A stretch of DNA of 64,000 nt. It comes from Bryoerythrophyllum caledonicum (taxonomy: Eukaryota > Streptophyta > Bryopsida > Pottiales > Pottiaceae). This document shows, one piece after another, positions 44,753-56,760 of the stretch (position 1 is its first letter; every line of letters starts with the position of its first letter). Under the pieces are notes generated by a model. The model ran no database searches. It was not told the origin of the DNA and saw only the letters and a list, made by a program, of their open reading frames with translations. Where the stretch lies: contig OZ020518.1 in assembly GCA_963971425.1 (NCBI GenBank), positions 31,068,770-31,132,769 on the forward strand. The letters are read 5' to 3'. A program made the position numbers and the translations under genes.

Positions 44753-47544
44753 GGATTCATCCGCGTCCAACCAGTCGGCCAAGCTCCGGCGCCGCTTAGA
44801 CTCACTCCGATCGACTTCTTTGGGATCCTTGAAGTCCACTATCTCTCCCACTATATCGCGGGAGTCCTCATCTGGGACCCTCGGTCCGCTCAAAGTGATC
44901 TCCTCCTCTTGCGCCGTGTTACCGGTGTCACCTTGTCTGGTGCTTTGAGTTCTGGTCAATGGGCTTGACTGAGGACTCTCGACGTCAATGAGCTCGGAAG
45001 AGGTGGCTGTAGAGGTCTCTTCGTCAGCGCTGCCATCGAGGTACAGACATACCACGGCGCAATCGTCTACTTTTGATGTAGGGTATTTAAGACGCCAGAC
45101 GCGCACTGCGGATTCCACCAGAGATCGAGCTGCTGTTGCACGAGTCGGAGCTGTCGCTATGATTTGCACCGCTTCTTCGTTGCTTAACACATCCCAGATC
45201 TGGAATCAAAGAGGAGAAAACAATAACCACATTCAGAACTTTATTTTCTACTTGAAGTTAAGACAAACGACGCTAATCGGGTAGCATATCTCTAAAAAAC
45301 TGAAATGAGTGATACAGAAATATCCATTGCGTCGAAGACAGACAACTAGGGCACCATAGAGGCAGTAACATCAACTTTGTGGACAACCACCTTTGTAGAA
45401 AGACATTAAAAGAACAGCAGTTTAGACAGGATCATAAACCGTACTCCGTCAGTTGCAAGGATGATGAACTTGTCTCGATCCGTCACTTCACGATAGGTGA
45501 CTTCAGGAACAGCTATGACGCCGTAATCTTTGAGGCAGAAATCACCGAATGCCCTGGCCATGGCTAACCCTGGGGAGTTGTCGAGGGGCAACCAAACCCT
45601 CATCACCTCAGGCTCGTCATGGAGGGCAAACACGCGGCCCTTGCACTCCTTAATTCTTTGCGCTTCCTCTGCACCAGATGCCCAGTCCCTCAAATAAGAA
45701 ACTGCTACAATTGGAGGCAAGTGCACAACTTCTTTGATGCTTTAAGAAGGCCAAAGTATGGAGCATAAATAAAGCAACAGTTTTGTGAGATAGTTGTTCT
45801 GCACAGAGCTATTACCCCGGCAGTATATTCCAACTCCTGACCAGTACATTCACGGATTGGGACATGAGAGATGATCCATAATTAGAGATGATACTTGAGC
45901 AGAGATTAAAGCAAGACGCTGACACACATAAAGTTCAAGGGTAGAACTGTACGAGGTAGGTTGGGCTTCAAATCAACAGTCAATTGAACAGCTCTCCAGT
46001 TTCCATTTTCGTCTCGAGTGCCCATAATTGCTCGCGAATCACCTACATTAGCAATTACAAGATGTTGCCCCTGCAGTGATCATCCATCCCCCGTCTCATC
46101 AGTTTAGTACCCGAACAAAACCAAACACCAACATCCATTAATCACATGCAAGTGTATGATCAGAACCTGGATATCCTCATTCGCACCAAACTAGACTGTA
46201 ACCCCTAAACCCTACACTTCACAAGGGCAAATTTTGACATCTAAACCAGGAAAATGAAAATGACCTGGATTCAATCAACTAAAGAAAGTTTTATGTCGGT
46301 AAATCAAAGTTACTGTAGAAAGCTAAACTAGCATGGATACAAGCTGTGCGCAACTTCAAATAAACTCGATTGAACTTATATCTTACCGTTTTCATCATAT
46401 CAAAACAACATGCATAACAAAATATATTCACTATTAAAGACTTCAAGTGTATCTGGTGTATGTCAAAGCAACGACTCCCAATTCCCAAAACGTTTCCTTC
46501 CTGATTTCTATTGGTTGAACAGGACAACTATACAAAGTTCCACTTTGTAGTGAAACGCGTGTTGAGATGAGAAATGGATGTGAACCTGCTTGAGAACTGT
46601 GACCGTGGTTGTTCCGCTGCAAAAGGTATCAATTGCAGGATGCAAGCGCAACTCCTGATCCATCTCCTTGAACGCCATGAGATGCGACTCTTTCCAGGGC
46701 CCGAACATGGACGGAGGCACCCTGACAACCGGCTCCCGGAAAGCGAGCTGCTCCCGGGAAAACACATCCTCCATATCTGAGAGCTCGCGCTCATACGCGC
46801 TCTCGTACGCAGTGCTCACATTCGACCCGTAATCCGTGCGTTTGCTGTCCCCAATGCTGGGCTGCTCCTCATCTGGACTGCCCTTAATCTCCTTCAACGC
46901 TGCCACGTTCTCCTGCCAGAAGTCCACCAGCTTCGACGGCAGCGAGTCCCGCACTCGCCGCGCCACCAAGTGCCCGTAGGGGCCGTGCCCGTCGAACACC
47001 CCACAGAACACCGTGTCCTCCATCGACTCCAAATTCTGCAGAAACAGACCATCACACCAGCGATCAACCCCTCAAACCAGAGCTCAGACGCTGGAACCAG
47101 CAATCAAACCGACGATCAACCCTCAAACTGTCAATCAAACCAGCGATTAGACTCTCAAAACCGGCAAATTTCCAGTGATCAAACCCGGAAACCAGCAATC
47201 AGACTCAAACCAGCAATCAAACCAGAGCTCAAACACGTCCTCTGGTGGGAGAGAAATGCAGAGGTGGCACTAGGAATCCGCGCGCGCACCTCCCACACGA
47301 GCATGGCGTCCTGATTGGTGCCCTTGCGGCCCTGCTGCGTGAACAAGCACGCGGTGTCGCTAGCGCCGATGCGGAACATCCTCCCCGGCGTGACCGCGAG
47401 CAGCACGTCGCGCTTCCCCTCGTTCGCTAGCGCCTCCAGAATCTGCTTCTGCGACTCGCGCTTCCGCTGCCTCCTGCCCACCAGCGCGTGCTTGTCCACG
47501 CCCCCGTTGGCTACCCCCGGATCGGTCGACATGCACGTCCCCAT
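44672..47544 (-). CDS. PP2C-type protein phosphatase (plant cytosolic/membrane clade)
   Basis: Five exons, minus strand: 47544-47290, 47035-46586, 46070-45953, 45668-45445 and 45199-44672; 524 aa as read. It begins MGTCMSTDP, a likely N-myristoylation site (Gly2). The metal-binding PP2C motifs are present: GRKGTNQDAMLVWE, VFCGVFDGHGPYGH, SGTTTVTV, VIANVGDSRAIM, LAMARAFGDFCLKDYG, ATDGIWDVLSNEEAV and DDCAVVCLYL. The catalytic Asp/Gly set is complete. An acidic Ser/Thr-rich tail follows. The conserved plant tail SALEGVTRVNSLLNLPRF is encoded immediately afterwards (about 44650-44708) but in another frame; see the separate tail entry. Manganese- or magnesium-dependent Ser/Thr phosphatase, probably at the plasma membrane. 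Confidence 0.85.
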
Positions 47545-48166
47545 CGCTGCTGCTGATTGCTTGCAACCCTAAACCCCTCAAAAATATCCCTTTTCCCTAC
47601 AATAACAGCATCAAAAACCACCGCCTACCCATCTCTCATTGAACGAAACCCAACTCCAAAGTGCAACCAGTCGCTTCGCCTCGATTTACGAGCTGATACC
47701 AGCAACCCACAAACGAGAGCCTCAAAATCTGAAGCAGATACCTCACACTTGAGAAGATTCTAAACGGAAGTGCAGCAACGATGATAATAGCGAAAGACTT
47801 AGGGTTAAGGGCGAGTAAACAAGTGCTAATCTGCAACAAAAGCACGATGATGAGTTGGCGCTACACGAGTGCACTCCAAAACCTACAAACCCTCCGTCAG
47901 ACAGAGGGCATTGTTTGTATCGGCGTTCGTTGTTTAGAGGGAAAACTAGGTCAACAGTTTAATCCTCCGCCAAAGTCAGACAACTGTAGACTCGTTTGAC
48001 AATGTCACCAGCGAATGATTTCTGTTTATCATATCACAACCTCGGATGTGCACAGAACTCGAAGCGCAGATGACGTGATGTGTGCCTTCAATTGATCAGA
48101 GCTTTCAACGGTACAACACTTGAGATCATCGGAGTATGTTTCTAGTATGTGAGCCTGACTAATAAC
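47545..48166. promoter_or_regulatory. PP2C upstream region
   Basis: No gene is recognised. CCCTAAACCCCTCAAAA just upstream of the start (47567-47584) and TTAGGGTTAAGGG (47805-47812 region) are telomere-box-like words often found near plant housekeeping promoters. Confidence 0.4.
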
Positions 48167-49416
48167 CTAAGGGGGAGGAGATTTCGATGTATCCACCATG
48201 CTAGAGGCGGTTCTGAAGATGTGCTGCAAGGCTCCACCTAACGAGAGCTGCGAGTCTGATCCTCGTGGTCGGAGGAAATCCGGGCCCTGCTGTTCCACAC
48301 GCTTGCACAGAGCTTCATAATTGTCCAGGACGCTGTTGAGTGCCCTCCTCATCTCTTGTACCTCCACCTTCAAGTACTGCACTGTAAGAAAGACAAAACA
48401 ATTATCAGACTGAGTTACGTAGGTCTGTGGCCGTTGAAACGTAAAAGAGAAGATCATGTACCGTCTTGGAGATGTGCCGCGCTGGTCTTCATTACCGAGG
48501 CGGAATAATTGAGTCGCTGCAACAGTTTCATGGCGACCGCTTCCACCGCGTCTATCTTGAAACCTATTTCTTCCTGAAGAAAATAAAAAATGGAAGAAAA
48601 AAAATCAACAACTACTGGCATAATCGACAAAGAGATTCAGTTCAGAATAGTAAATATGTAACCTGCTTCTTGCTGACTTGGGCAGCCGTGAGGCGTTGCC
48701 ATTCTTGATATAAAGAGAGGAGTTCTGCGGTCGTGGTTGCATCGATTGCACCTGTCACAAGACGATCAGAACATCAAATAATCATTCACCTGCATGTACA
48801 ACTGATAAAATATGGTAGTCCATCAACTAAGATTGGAAGACGCTTTCTGAACCTAAAATACAGACCATAATCAATGGATTGAGACAAGCTGCGCTGCTGC
48901 AACAGAACGTCTGAGAAACTGCTCTCCCCCTGAGTCGGCGATTTCAAGAGACGTCCCGCCTGTCCCCACCCAAAAAACAAGATGATTTTCCAACTTATAA
49001 GATCCTTTTGTGTGTTGAACGAGCGCGAGAGTGGTTTTGCCGAACCCACCTGTTGTAGGCCATGCTACGTTGTGTACATATTGAAAGAAGGCAGAGGAGT
49101 CTGGCTTTCTCTTGTTTGGCTCCACTAACAATGCCTATATCCACAACAGCAACCAATAATCCAATCTTCAGCATCTACCTCCATGGCTCCATGTCAATGC
49201 GCCCATGATCTTCATGTTACTACTTGTGCCACGAATGCTGCCTCTGTGATTGCAGGGCCCATCTTTATTCATTCGGATCATGATTATATCAACGATGAGA
49301 TAATAGTTGTTTAGGTTTTAACTTACAACGTGTAGGTTTTGAAGTCTTTCTGTACAAGCGTCCACTGTTTCGCCGCTTCTTCCCGCTCTGACTATCTCAA
49401 TTACATCCGCCAAACC
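48167..49416 (-). CDS. Unrecognised conserved-looking coiled-coil protein, 5' exons not defined
   Basis: Six minus-strand exons fit together with consistent phases: 49416-49327, 49134-49069, 48959-48866, 48751-48663, 48573-48462 and 48381-48167; 221 codons are visible. The product is mostly helical: GLADVIEIVRAGRSGETVDA, LLVEPNKRKPDSSAFFQYVH, SFSDVLLQQRSLSQSIDYG, TAELLSLYQEWQRLTAAQVSKKQEE, MKLLQRLNYSASVMKTSAAH, VEVQEMRRALNSVLDNYEAL. It looks like a subunit of a coiled-coil complex, and I do not recognise the family. The first listed exon starts at an acceptor (TTTGCGTAG), so at least one upstream exon exists; none could be chosen safely between 49420 and 49900. Confidence 0.6.
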
Positions 49417-50023
49417 CTACGCAAACCGATTACGCAACATGAAGACAAGAGTAGCTCAAATCCTAATACAGACCTGCTGATGTCCAATCCCGAAACCCTA
49501 ACCACCGTAGCCTTGAAATCATCTAGAACAGCAAGGAAGAGGATGAGTTATGGCGATACCGAGGAGGAGGAAACCAACTTGGAATCAGCTGCACCCATAG
49601 TGCAATCCGAGATCCTCCAAACACCACAACTGCAACGCTCCCCCGCTACTCACTTGTTCTCTGGCGTGCACCACACGACTCCTCCTAGACGCACCATCAC
49701 ACAATCAACGCCTAAACCTCAGTCCTCAACGTACCCATCTCATGGAGCAAATTCCTCAACAAAGGCATGCGGTGATCATCTCGGGATTCATCCAAACGAG
49801 GGGGAAAACTTGCTTCTGAAGGATGAATACTGGAAGTTTGATTGGCCCCAAGCAGTCCAAGTGTCCTCCAGGTCAAGTGCAAAATCAGACAAGTTCGGGT
49901 TAGACAGATGCGGCGAGAGATCACTAGCTTGTGAGATGAGGAGGCATCTGGGTACTTTGTGATGCGGTGATCCCTGATGAGGACCGGTAGTAGGAGAATT
50001 GAGGAATTGGGAAAAGGTTTGAG

Positions 50024-53000
50024 ATGTTGAGGCATGTGGTGAGGCGGGGTTTCGTCGGGAAGCGATGGGGGATGATGCTGTTGCAGCAGGAGAGGGCCAT
50101 GTCCGACAAGCCGAGGTGGGTGGCACTCTGGGGCAACGGCGACTACGGGCGCTTGGGCCAAGCTTCTTCGGTGGAATCCGTGTGGGTGCCCACTCTGTGC
50201 ATGAGCATGCAGAACTTGCAACCTGTGTCTCTCGCTTGCGGCGGCGCCCATACACTAGTCCTCACAGGTTCACATTCTCAAACTCCTTGTGGTTTCTGAT
50301 CTTTGTTGTTTCGCGTGGAGTCCATGGTGTTTGAGGTCATTGTGGATGTGCAACAGAGGAAGGTCGTGTGTACGCATCAGGGCTGAATGACTGGGGCCAG
50401 TCAGGGTTGCCGTTCTCAACCGGCCATTCTATGGTATGCATCAGACCCTGAGGATTTATCTCTACTCGCTCACTTTTCTACAGTGACTTCGCAAGAATCG
50501 ATGTGATTAGCGTCAGAGATTGAAATATTTACACACTTCGCAGGAGCTTGCGGAAGTTGAGGGGTTACCAGATGATGTCAAGATAGTGCACATTGCAGCT
50601 GGGGATTTCCATTCTGCTGCCGTTTCTGGTTCTTACTCTTTTCTTACACCTTGATGCTTCTTCTTCTTGCATCCGTTGAAACACCATGACAGCAGATTTT
50701 CAATGTGGCAGAGGATGGGCGTGTCTACATGTGGGGTAGAAACTCACACGGGCAACTCGGGCTTGGGAAACGTAAGAAAAAGCTTATATGATGAGTTTTT
50801 CGCATTGTTTGTTTTTGGTTTCTGGTGTGGTGATGAGAAAGAAGGGATGTTTGGATGGAGTTTTAGGGGCGAAGAGCAAAGTGAATGCACCTCAATGGGT
50901 TGATTCTTTGAAGGATCATCGTGTGAGGATGATAGCTCTTGGTGCTGAGCACTCGCTTGCCCTCTCTGGTAATCTCTCATGGACCTGTAATTTCTTAAAC
51001 CCTAAACCCTTGTAGCTCCTTAAACCCTAAACCCTAGACCCTTTTAGTGTATCAAACCCTAAACCCTGTCGTTGCTGTATGAAAGAGGAGGGTGAGGTGC
51101 TTAGCTGGGGTACAAGCTTGAATGGACGTCTTGGACATGGAGAAGGTCATAGATCCTCTTCTCTGTTCAGTATATTTCGAAAATCCAGGTGAGAGGTCTG
51201 CAATTGAAAGTAGTTGTCAAGCTATCTTTATGCGCTTACTCGACTGTAATAACCTAATTCAGTTGGAAGCTCAAAGTTTGTGCCCTCTCTGCATTAATCG
51301 TATGTTATTCTTTGCAGTGAACCTACACCCAGATTAGTGAAGAACTTTCAGGATGTCAAGGTAAGAAACAAGACCTGAAACTCATCTTATAATTCAACAA
51401 ACCTTTTATCACCGAGAAATTGTGGTGTTCGGAAACTTTCATCATCAAAGGATATCCTACTGAAATGATCATTACACACTCTGTAGCACAAGTATGTGAA
51501 CTGAATTTGGTAGCATATTATCATTCAGGTGGGGAAAGTTGCTGCTGGATTGACTCACTCCGCCTGCCGTGATGGTCAGTTTTGACACCAATTGGCCCTT
51601 ATCAGCGCATTCTGTGAATGCATGCGTAACTTGTAATTTATTCAGATACCTGGCTTTGACTGTTGATTTACCTCTATAGGTGTTTTAATTATTTGTTTTG
51701 TTTTACGCTCTATTCTTTGGAAACTGCGTTTAGACATTCTCGAGAGCTTTACGTGATTCTAAAGACATAATTTATGTATGGTCTAAATGTTTTGGAAGCG
51801 TGAACGAAGGTATACTGATTCAGTGGACGGGACGCAGAGCAAGGATCACTGTTCACATTCGGTAAAGGACGCGAGTGTCAATTGGTAAGGTCACCACCTT
51901 TAACCCTCGTATTTGATGATTCTTTCATGTACTTTCTGAACATTCGTGATACTTTCTAATGGTGAAGTTTCCAGGGTTTAGGTGTTGATAGAGACTTTTC
52001 CAAGCCACAGCGAGTACCGGTCCTTCCGCCAGTCGAGGATATAGCTTGTGGAGGGTATCATACCGGTGCAATTTCTCGTACGTTTTGATCACCTTTGGAG
52101 ATTTTCCAGATCGGTGACCTACTTTGTGGACTTGACATGTAATGGGATTTCAAATTCAATAAACACATTCAGTATTTTAATCTTGCTTATTCCCTCAAAT
52201 GAATGGAAGTAGTTCTCTCAGATGAATTTGTTGACTATCTTCCTTATGTTACATCACAGATACATATTGCTGTTTCTAGAAACTTTCAGTAATTTTTTAA
52301 TTTGTGAGTAGCAGTAACGAACTTGACGTTCTCCTTTTGGTAGTTGCAACTGTCGATTCGAATGTAAAAGCAATTTTGCTTCTTCTTCTTTCTTTTCATA
52401 TATCCTGCGTGTGTGGTGTGGCAGGGAGCGGCCAGTTGTACATGTGGGGTTCCAACGAGTATGGTTGTCTAGGTTTCGGGTGAGTCAACACTTTCTCTTT
52501 CTTTTTGCAATCACAAGTGTTAGTGTAAGTGTTCATACAATGAGTCAAATTCTAGAGGGTATGTGCTAATAAACCACACTTCAGACTGTGATTATTCAAT
52601 ATGTCAGTGTTAGAGCAAGCAACAGACTCTAACGCTGACTTCATCATTGAAAATACACTTACCGAGTCCCATTATTAGTACAACCTTCAGATATTTTCAT
52701 CATAGATGAAGCTATATAAGAAATCCACATAAAAGCATGTGTACTTGCGCAATGAGTGCTGCACCTACTGGAGTCTGTCATGTTTCATCATGCATCCCTC
52801 AAACCATTATTGTTGCACCGCTCAACAGGTATAAGCATCAAAACGCAGCCAAGTTGCCAATGGCGGTGGAGGGGCTCTTGGCTCCACTGAGAGTTACTCA
52901 GGTGGGCTTTTCACTCACGGAGCGGCAGATACAGTGACCCAGACTATTGCTCCATTATTTTCAAAGCGATTGACTTTGCTTTCTTTTTGCAACTTTTGCA

Positions 53001-53514
53001 GGTCGAATGTGGCTGGAAACACACCCTGGCTCTCACGGGTAGGTTTGATTTTGGGATGATGTTATTGTCCTACTTCAGGCACCTAGACTAGATCGTTGCA
53101 TTGAATGTACTTTAGGCAACTTAACCATCGTCAGGAGTAGAAATCCCTTTCTTACGTTTGTTCGTGTGTGACAGTTGAAGGAGATATATTTGCATGGGGT
53201 TGGGGAGGCTCACAAGGGACACATGGCGGAGATGGTCTCTCTTCTGGCGGTCAATTGGTCAGTGATTTCTCCCAACTTGTGTAGATCGGTTACTATTTCA
53301 AGTCAACGGTTTCATGCAAGCAAAACCTTGCATACATACAGCACTCTTTTTAGGGTAAGAATTATGATACCATGTCGTACCTGTAACCTTGCTGCAGGGG
53401 TTAGGCAACGAGAATGACTTTTTGGAGCCTACCCGCATCAAGTTGAACAACATGAGAGCTGTTCAAATATCGTGTGGGTTCAATCACTCTGGAGCCATAT
53501 TAGAAGACCGGTGA
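50024..53514 (+). CDS. RCC1-repeat (seven-bladed propeller) protein
   Basis: Fifteen exons: 50024-50267, 50357-50433, 50544-50628, 50712-50771, 50867-50968, 51086-51188, 51318-51360, 51529-51574, 51844-51884, 51975-52077, 52425-52479, 52829-52901, 53002-53038, 53175-53257 and 53398-53514; 422 aa. Each blade has the RCC1 signature: WGNGDYGRLG/CGGAHTLVLT, SGLNDWGQSG/AAGDFHSAAVS, WGRNSHGQLG/LGAEHSLALS, WGTSLNGRLG/AAGLTHSACRD, FGKGRECQLG/CGGYHTGAIS, WGSNEYGCLG/CGWKHTLALT and WGWGGSQGTHGG/CGFNHSGAIL. The short basic N-terminus (MLRHVVRRGFVGKRW) may be a mitochondrial presequence, which would suggest the plant RUG3 type; a later Met (about 50100, MSDKPRWVALWG) would give a cytosolic form. The family covers UVR8, RCC1 exchange factors and organelle splicing cofactors; the exact role is unassigned. 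Confidence 0.85.
50996..51070. repeat. Interstitial telomere-like repeats in an RCC1-gene intron
   Basis: Three pairs of AAACCCT units (plant telomere type) occur within about 75 bp of intron 5, separated by short unique words. Another such word lies at 46200-46210. Confidence 0.8.
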
Positions 53515-54173
53515 GCGGGTTCTTGGATCCTTACTTGTTGCCAGTTGCGAGGCGTCATTCTTGGATTGCGAGCATTACTGGTAGAAAAACGTACATGTCT
53601 AGACTCTTCTCTTTGCGGTGCAAGTCTTCAATGACACGTTCCCATATTGTTGTCATAGAAAGCCATTGTACCCTAATTCAATCAATAAGTATTGGACCTT
53701 TTTTCTTCTAGAATCCGGTATCTGAAATAGGGAATTGCGATGTCTGAATTATTTTGTTTCTGTAGCGGTGGGACCATCCTTCACAGAAAATTTCCGTCTT
53801 TATGTAGTAGCATGCTTGAAACTTATTCCATGGCTAAGAGCTGCGCTATCTACATAACATCTTATCCATAACAGTAGAGAAAATACAACCTTTTAGAGCA
53901 TATTCAAGTTTGGCATCAATTTCTTTTATTTTACAAAGATTCAGGACTGAGCATGTCCTGAGGCTACAACACCGATCATCTAGAGCTAAATAGTACAAAG
54001 CTAAACAGGCATTCCAAGGTACTCACCATTTTATGACCACGTAAAATACTCAGCTAACTGCTCTATTTGAGGAGGGGAGGAGGGAACCTTGGAATGGCAG
54101 CTGAGCACACCTTCATGAAAAGTCTAGTAGCTAGCTAATGAAGGTGACCACATCTTACTAAGGTTTTCTTTCA
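53515..54173. other. Convergent 3' region between RCC1 and fatty-acid hydroxylase genes
   Basis: No gene is seen; likely 3' UTRs of both neighbours. Confidence 0.5.
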
Positions 54174-56760
54174 TTATCGAGTAGTGCCCAATACCTCATT
54201 CAAGGCATGTTGAGGATATGTGCCAAAGACTGTGTCCCAGAAAGGCGTTGTCACGCCGTAGGAATTGGTTTGCTCCCTAAAGTGGTGATTCAGATGAAAC
54301 CTCTGCAGAGAAAAAGCAATCTTGTCAAAATGGGTCCATGTTTAGAGCTATCAAGACAAGATTAGTAAACACAAGACAGTTTTAATATCTAAAAACCATC
54401 AGGACTACTTCAGAAGTGCCCATTTTATAATCTGGTACATACAACCACAGTTTTATGGATATCTCTTGTTCAACCACATACCTTCATCATGCGTGACTTT
54501 TCGTTGTAAGCGGTGCCAAAGTGGAGAAAGTAGTGGGTGAGATCATAGGCCACATATGCTAGGATTCCACCACTGAACATGCTCAGCTTGACAGGCGGTG
54601 TAACAATCCAACCCAGTGGCTCTGTTACATACCATAACTGCATATCCACACTCCACAACGTCAATGGGGGCCCATAAAGGTAGGCCTGCTTTGAAGTGAT
54701 GTCCATGTTGGTGACCACCATCATTGAAGAAGAAGTAGATGGGTGACTGTTGACATTATGTCTTACAATGTGCCAGCAGCCAGCCCGTGAATATGAACTG
54801 TACAGGCTAAAATGAACATGTTTCAATAATGAGTTGCTAGAGAAGTTTGGGTAAGGCTTACAATACAAACAATTATGGCAGTAACGGTAGGAGGAAACAC
54901 AAGGCGTGTTCCGTCCATTGGATGCTTGTGATGAAATCCATGGAGAAAGTAGTGTGCGGTGTTTGTCCTGTACAGGCAATGAGAAAATTAGAGAAGATAA
55001 AGTTTCATAATCCACATTCGTTGTTTGCATTTCCTGCCAAACAAAAGGTTCCAAATCAAGGATCGGATAGCTCTCTCGACTTACCACGTTCATGTACACT
55101 GCAGATTCTCCTTTTACGTGAACTGTGGTATTCATGCAAAATACAACATGTTCTACAAACTCACCAATAGCCTGAGGTCTTCATGTGGAAGAGGTAACGG
55201 TGCAGCAAGTACTCGACGAACGTCCAGATGAATGCTCCAGCGACCATGGAGAAAGGCATGAGAGAAAACCACACCCCCTGCTTGTGAGCTTCCATGGCCA
55301 TAAGTATAACCACCGGCACCCACACCACTGGGATCACCCACCATGCTGTCCTCGTGAAGAACTGCAGTCAAAAATCATCACCTAACTTCTTTTAAAATGG
55401 ACTCAAATCCCAGTCTGACAAGAGTTTTTCTATTTCCCAACACAGCGGTTCGGAGCGTGGATTTCTCTATTGATGTTGATAATGAGATGTTCATGTTGTG
55501 AGAGACGCAAAAAACCAACGTTCTACACATGTGAAGGCTGCAGGTCTGTACAAGGAAATCAACCGGTGGTGTAGTTACTTTCAGAGCGATTTGCCACCAA
55601 GAAAAGGCTTCAATATTGGTGACCAGTAGACCACTGTGATCTCGATTTTATCTTCTTTTTTGTCTTAGATTTGCTAAAAACTCGAAAAAATACACTTGCT
55701 ACAAACCATGTTCTTAATACATGTTAATACAAGCCTGACAGAAATTTATTACCTCGGCGATGTCGCTTTCAAAGAAGCGAGGCGGTTCCTTCTGCACGAT
55801 GGGGTCGTGCACCCAGCGATCATAGTCAGCGCCCAACTTCCCCACCTGTGCATAATATGTCACATCGCCTAGAGTAATTAAGCACTGGAATCCCATCAAC
55901 ATGATCATCCGTGGAATTCCAAGTCGGTGCAGATTCCAGGCACCGTGATTAAGATAATTAGGCGTCTTGCAAACTCCGCAATGCTACTGTCACCATGAAT
56001 AATGTTATGTTCCTAAAACCTGTCGAAGAAATTGTACCTGAAAGACGATAGGCTTATTGAGATCTACAATGCACTGATTCGTTTCCTCGTTGCTCCTGCT
56101 CACGTCCTCACTACTCCTGCCAACATGGATTAACTCGTCAGGATGAACCGGCTCTAGCTGGCACCAAGTTGCCAGCAATGAAAGGAGTAAGGGCGTGAGG
56201 TGTTGATTGATATCAACTCGTGTACTACCTCTGAAAATCGGTGTCGACACGGCCAATGCGAAACTGCTGGAGCATGCGGAATGCGTAGCTGCTGTGGGAG
56301 TGGGACGTGTCGGAGTCGCCCTCCTCGCCTCGCATCAGCTTCCCCGCGTCTAGTTTCGATTGCTGCAGCGATTCCAGAATCACCTGCATGCATATAATAT
56401 TGCCCGGGGACCAGTTACAAGATTGAATTCTCTAGAGGACATGTGCTAGATCTAGTGCAAGCCTGGGAGGCAAGCATCAAAGTTTCCAAGGAGTGCAGTC
56501 GTCTCAATTCTGACCTCCACGCCGCCCGGGTGGGTGTCCACGAAGCTGGAGATGTCGTACACAACGCCGTCCACCACCACCCACGCATCGCTCTGGCTCT
56601 TGTGCTTGCTAATCTCCGCCACGCTCAGTATCTTATTCCCGGGAAAAGCATCATCTTCCAGCCCCTTCCTACCCGCCTCAGTTGACCGGCGCCTGACAGC
56701 GCCTTCCTCCGCCTCCGAGCTTGCCATCAGAGGTAGAGCTGATGAGCTCATGGACCCCAA
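54174..56760 (-). CDS. Fatty acid 2-hydroxylase with fused cytochrome b5 domain
   Basis: Eight exons, minus strand: 56760-56515, 56383-56229, 56116-56038, 55845-55753, 55361-55165, 54967-54862, 54637-54482 and 54302-54174; 386 aa with all phases closing. Residues about 45-130 are a cytochrome b5 domain: AWVVVDGVVYDISSFVDTHPGG (first haem His) and SHSHSSYAFRMLQQFRIGRV (second). The hydroxylase part has transmembrane segments (VIPVVWVPVVILMAME, LMPFSMVAGAFIWTF). Its di-iron histidine boxes are HRYLFH, HYFLHGFHHKHPMD, HYFLHFG and HLNHHF. Known function: NADH-dependent alpha-hydroxylation of the fatty acyl chain of ceramides at the ER. As I recall, Arabidopsis FAH1/FAH2 lack the fused b5 domain, whereas yeast Scs7 and animal FA2H have it. 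Confidence 0.88.

Noticed and set aside
49339-49962. Plus-strand open frame of 207 codons
   Set aside because: It overlaps the antisense of a well-phased minus-strand exon (49327-49416), is low-complexity (Ser/Thr/Pro) and has no motif.
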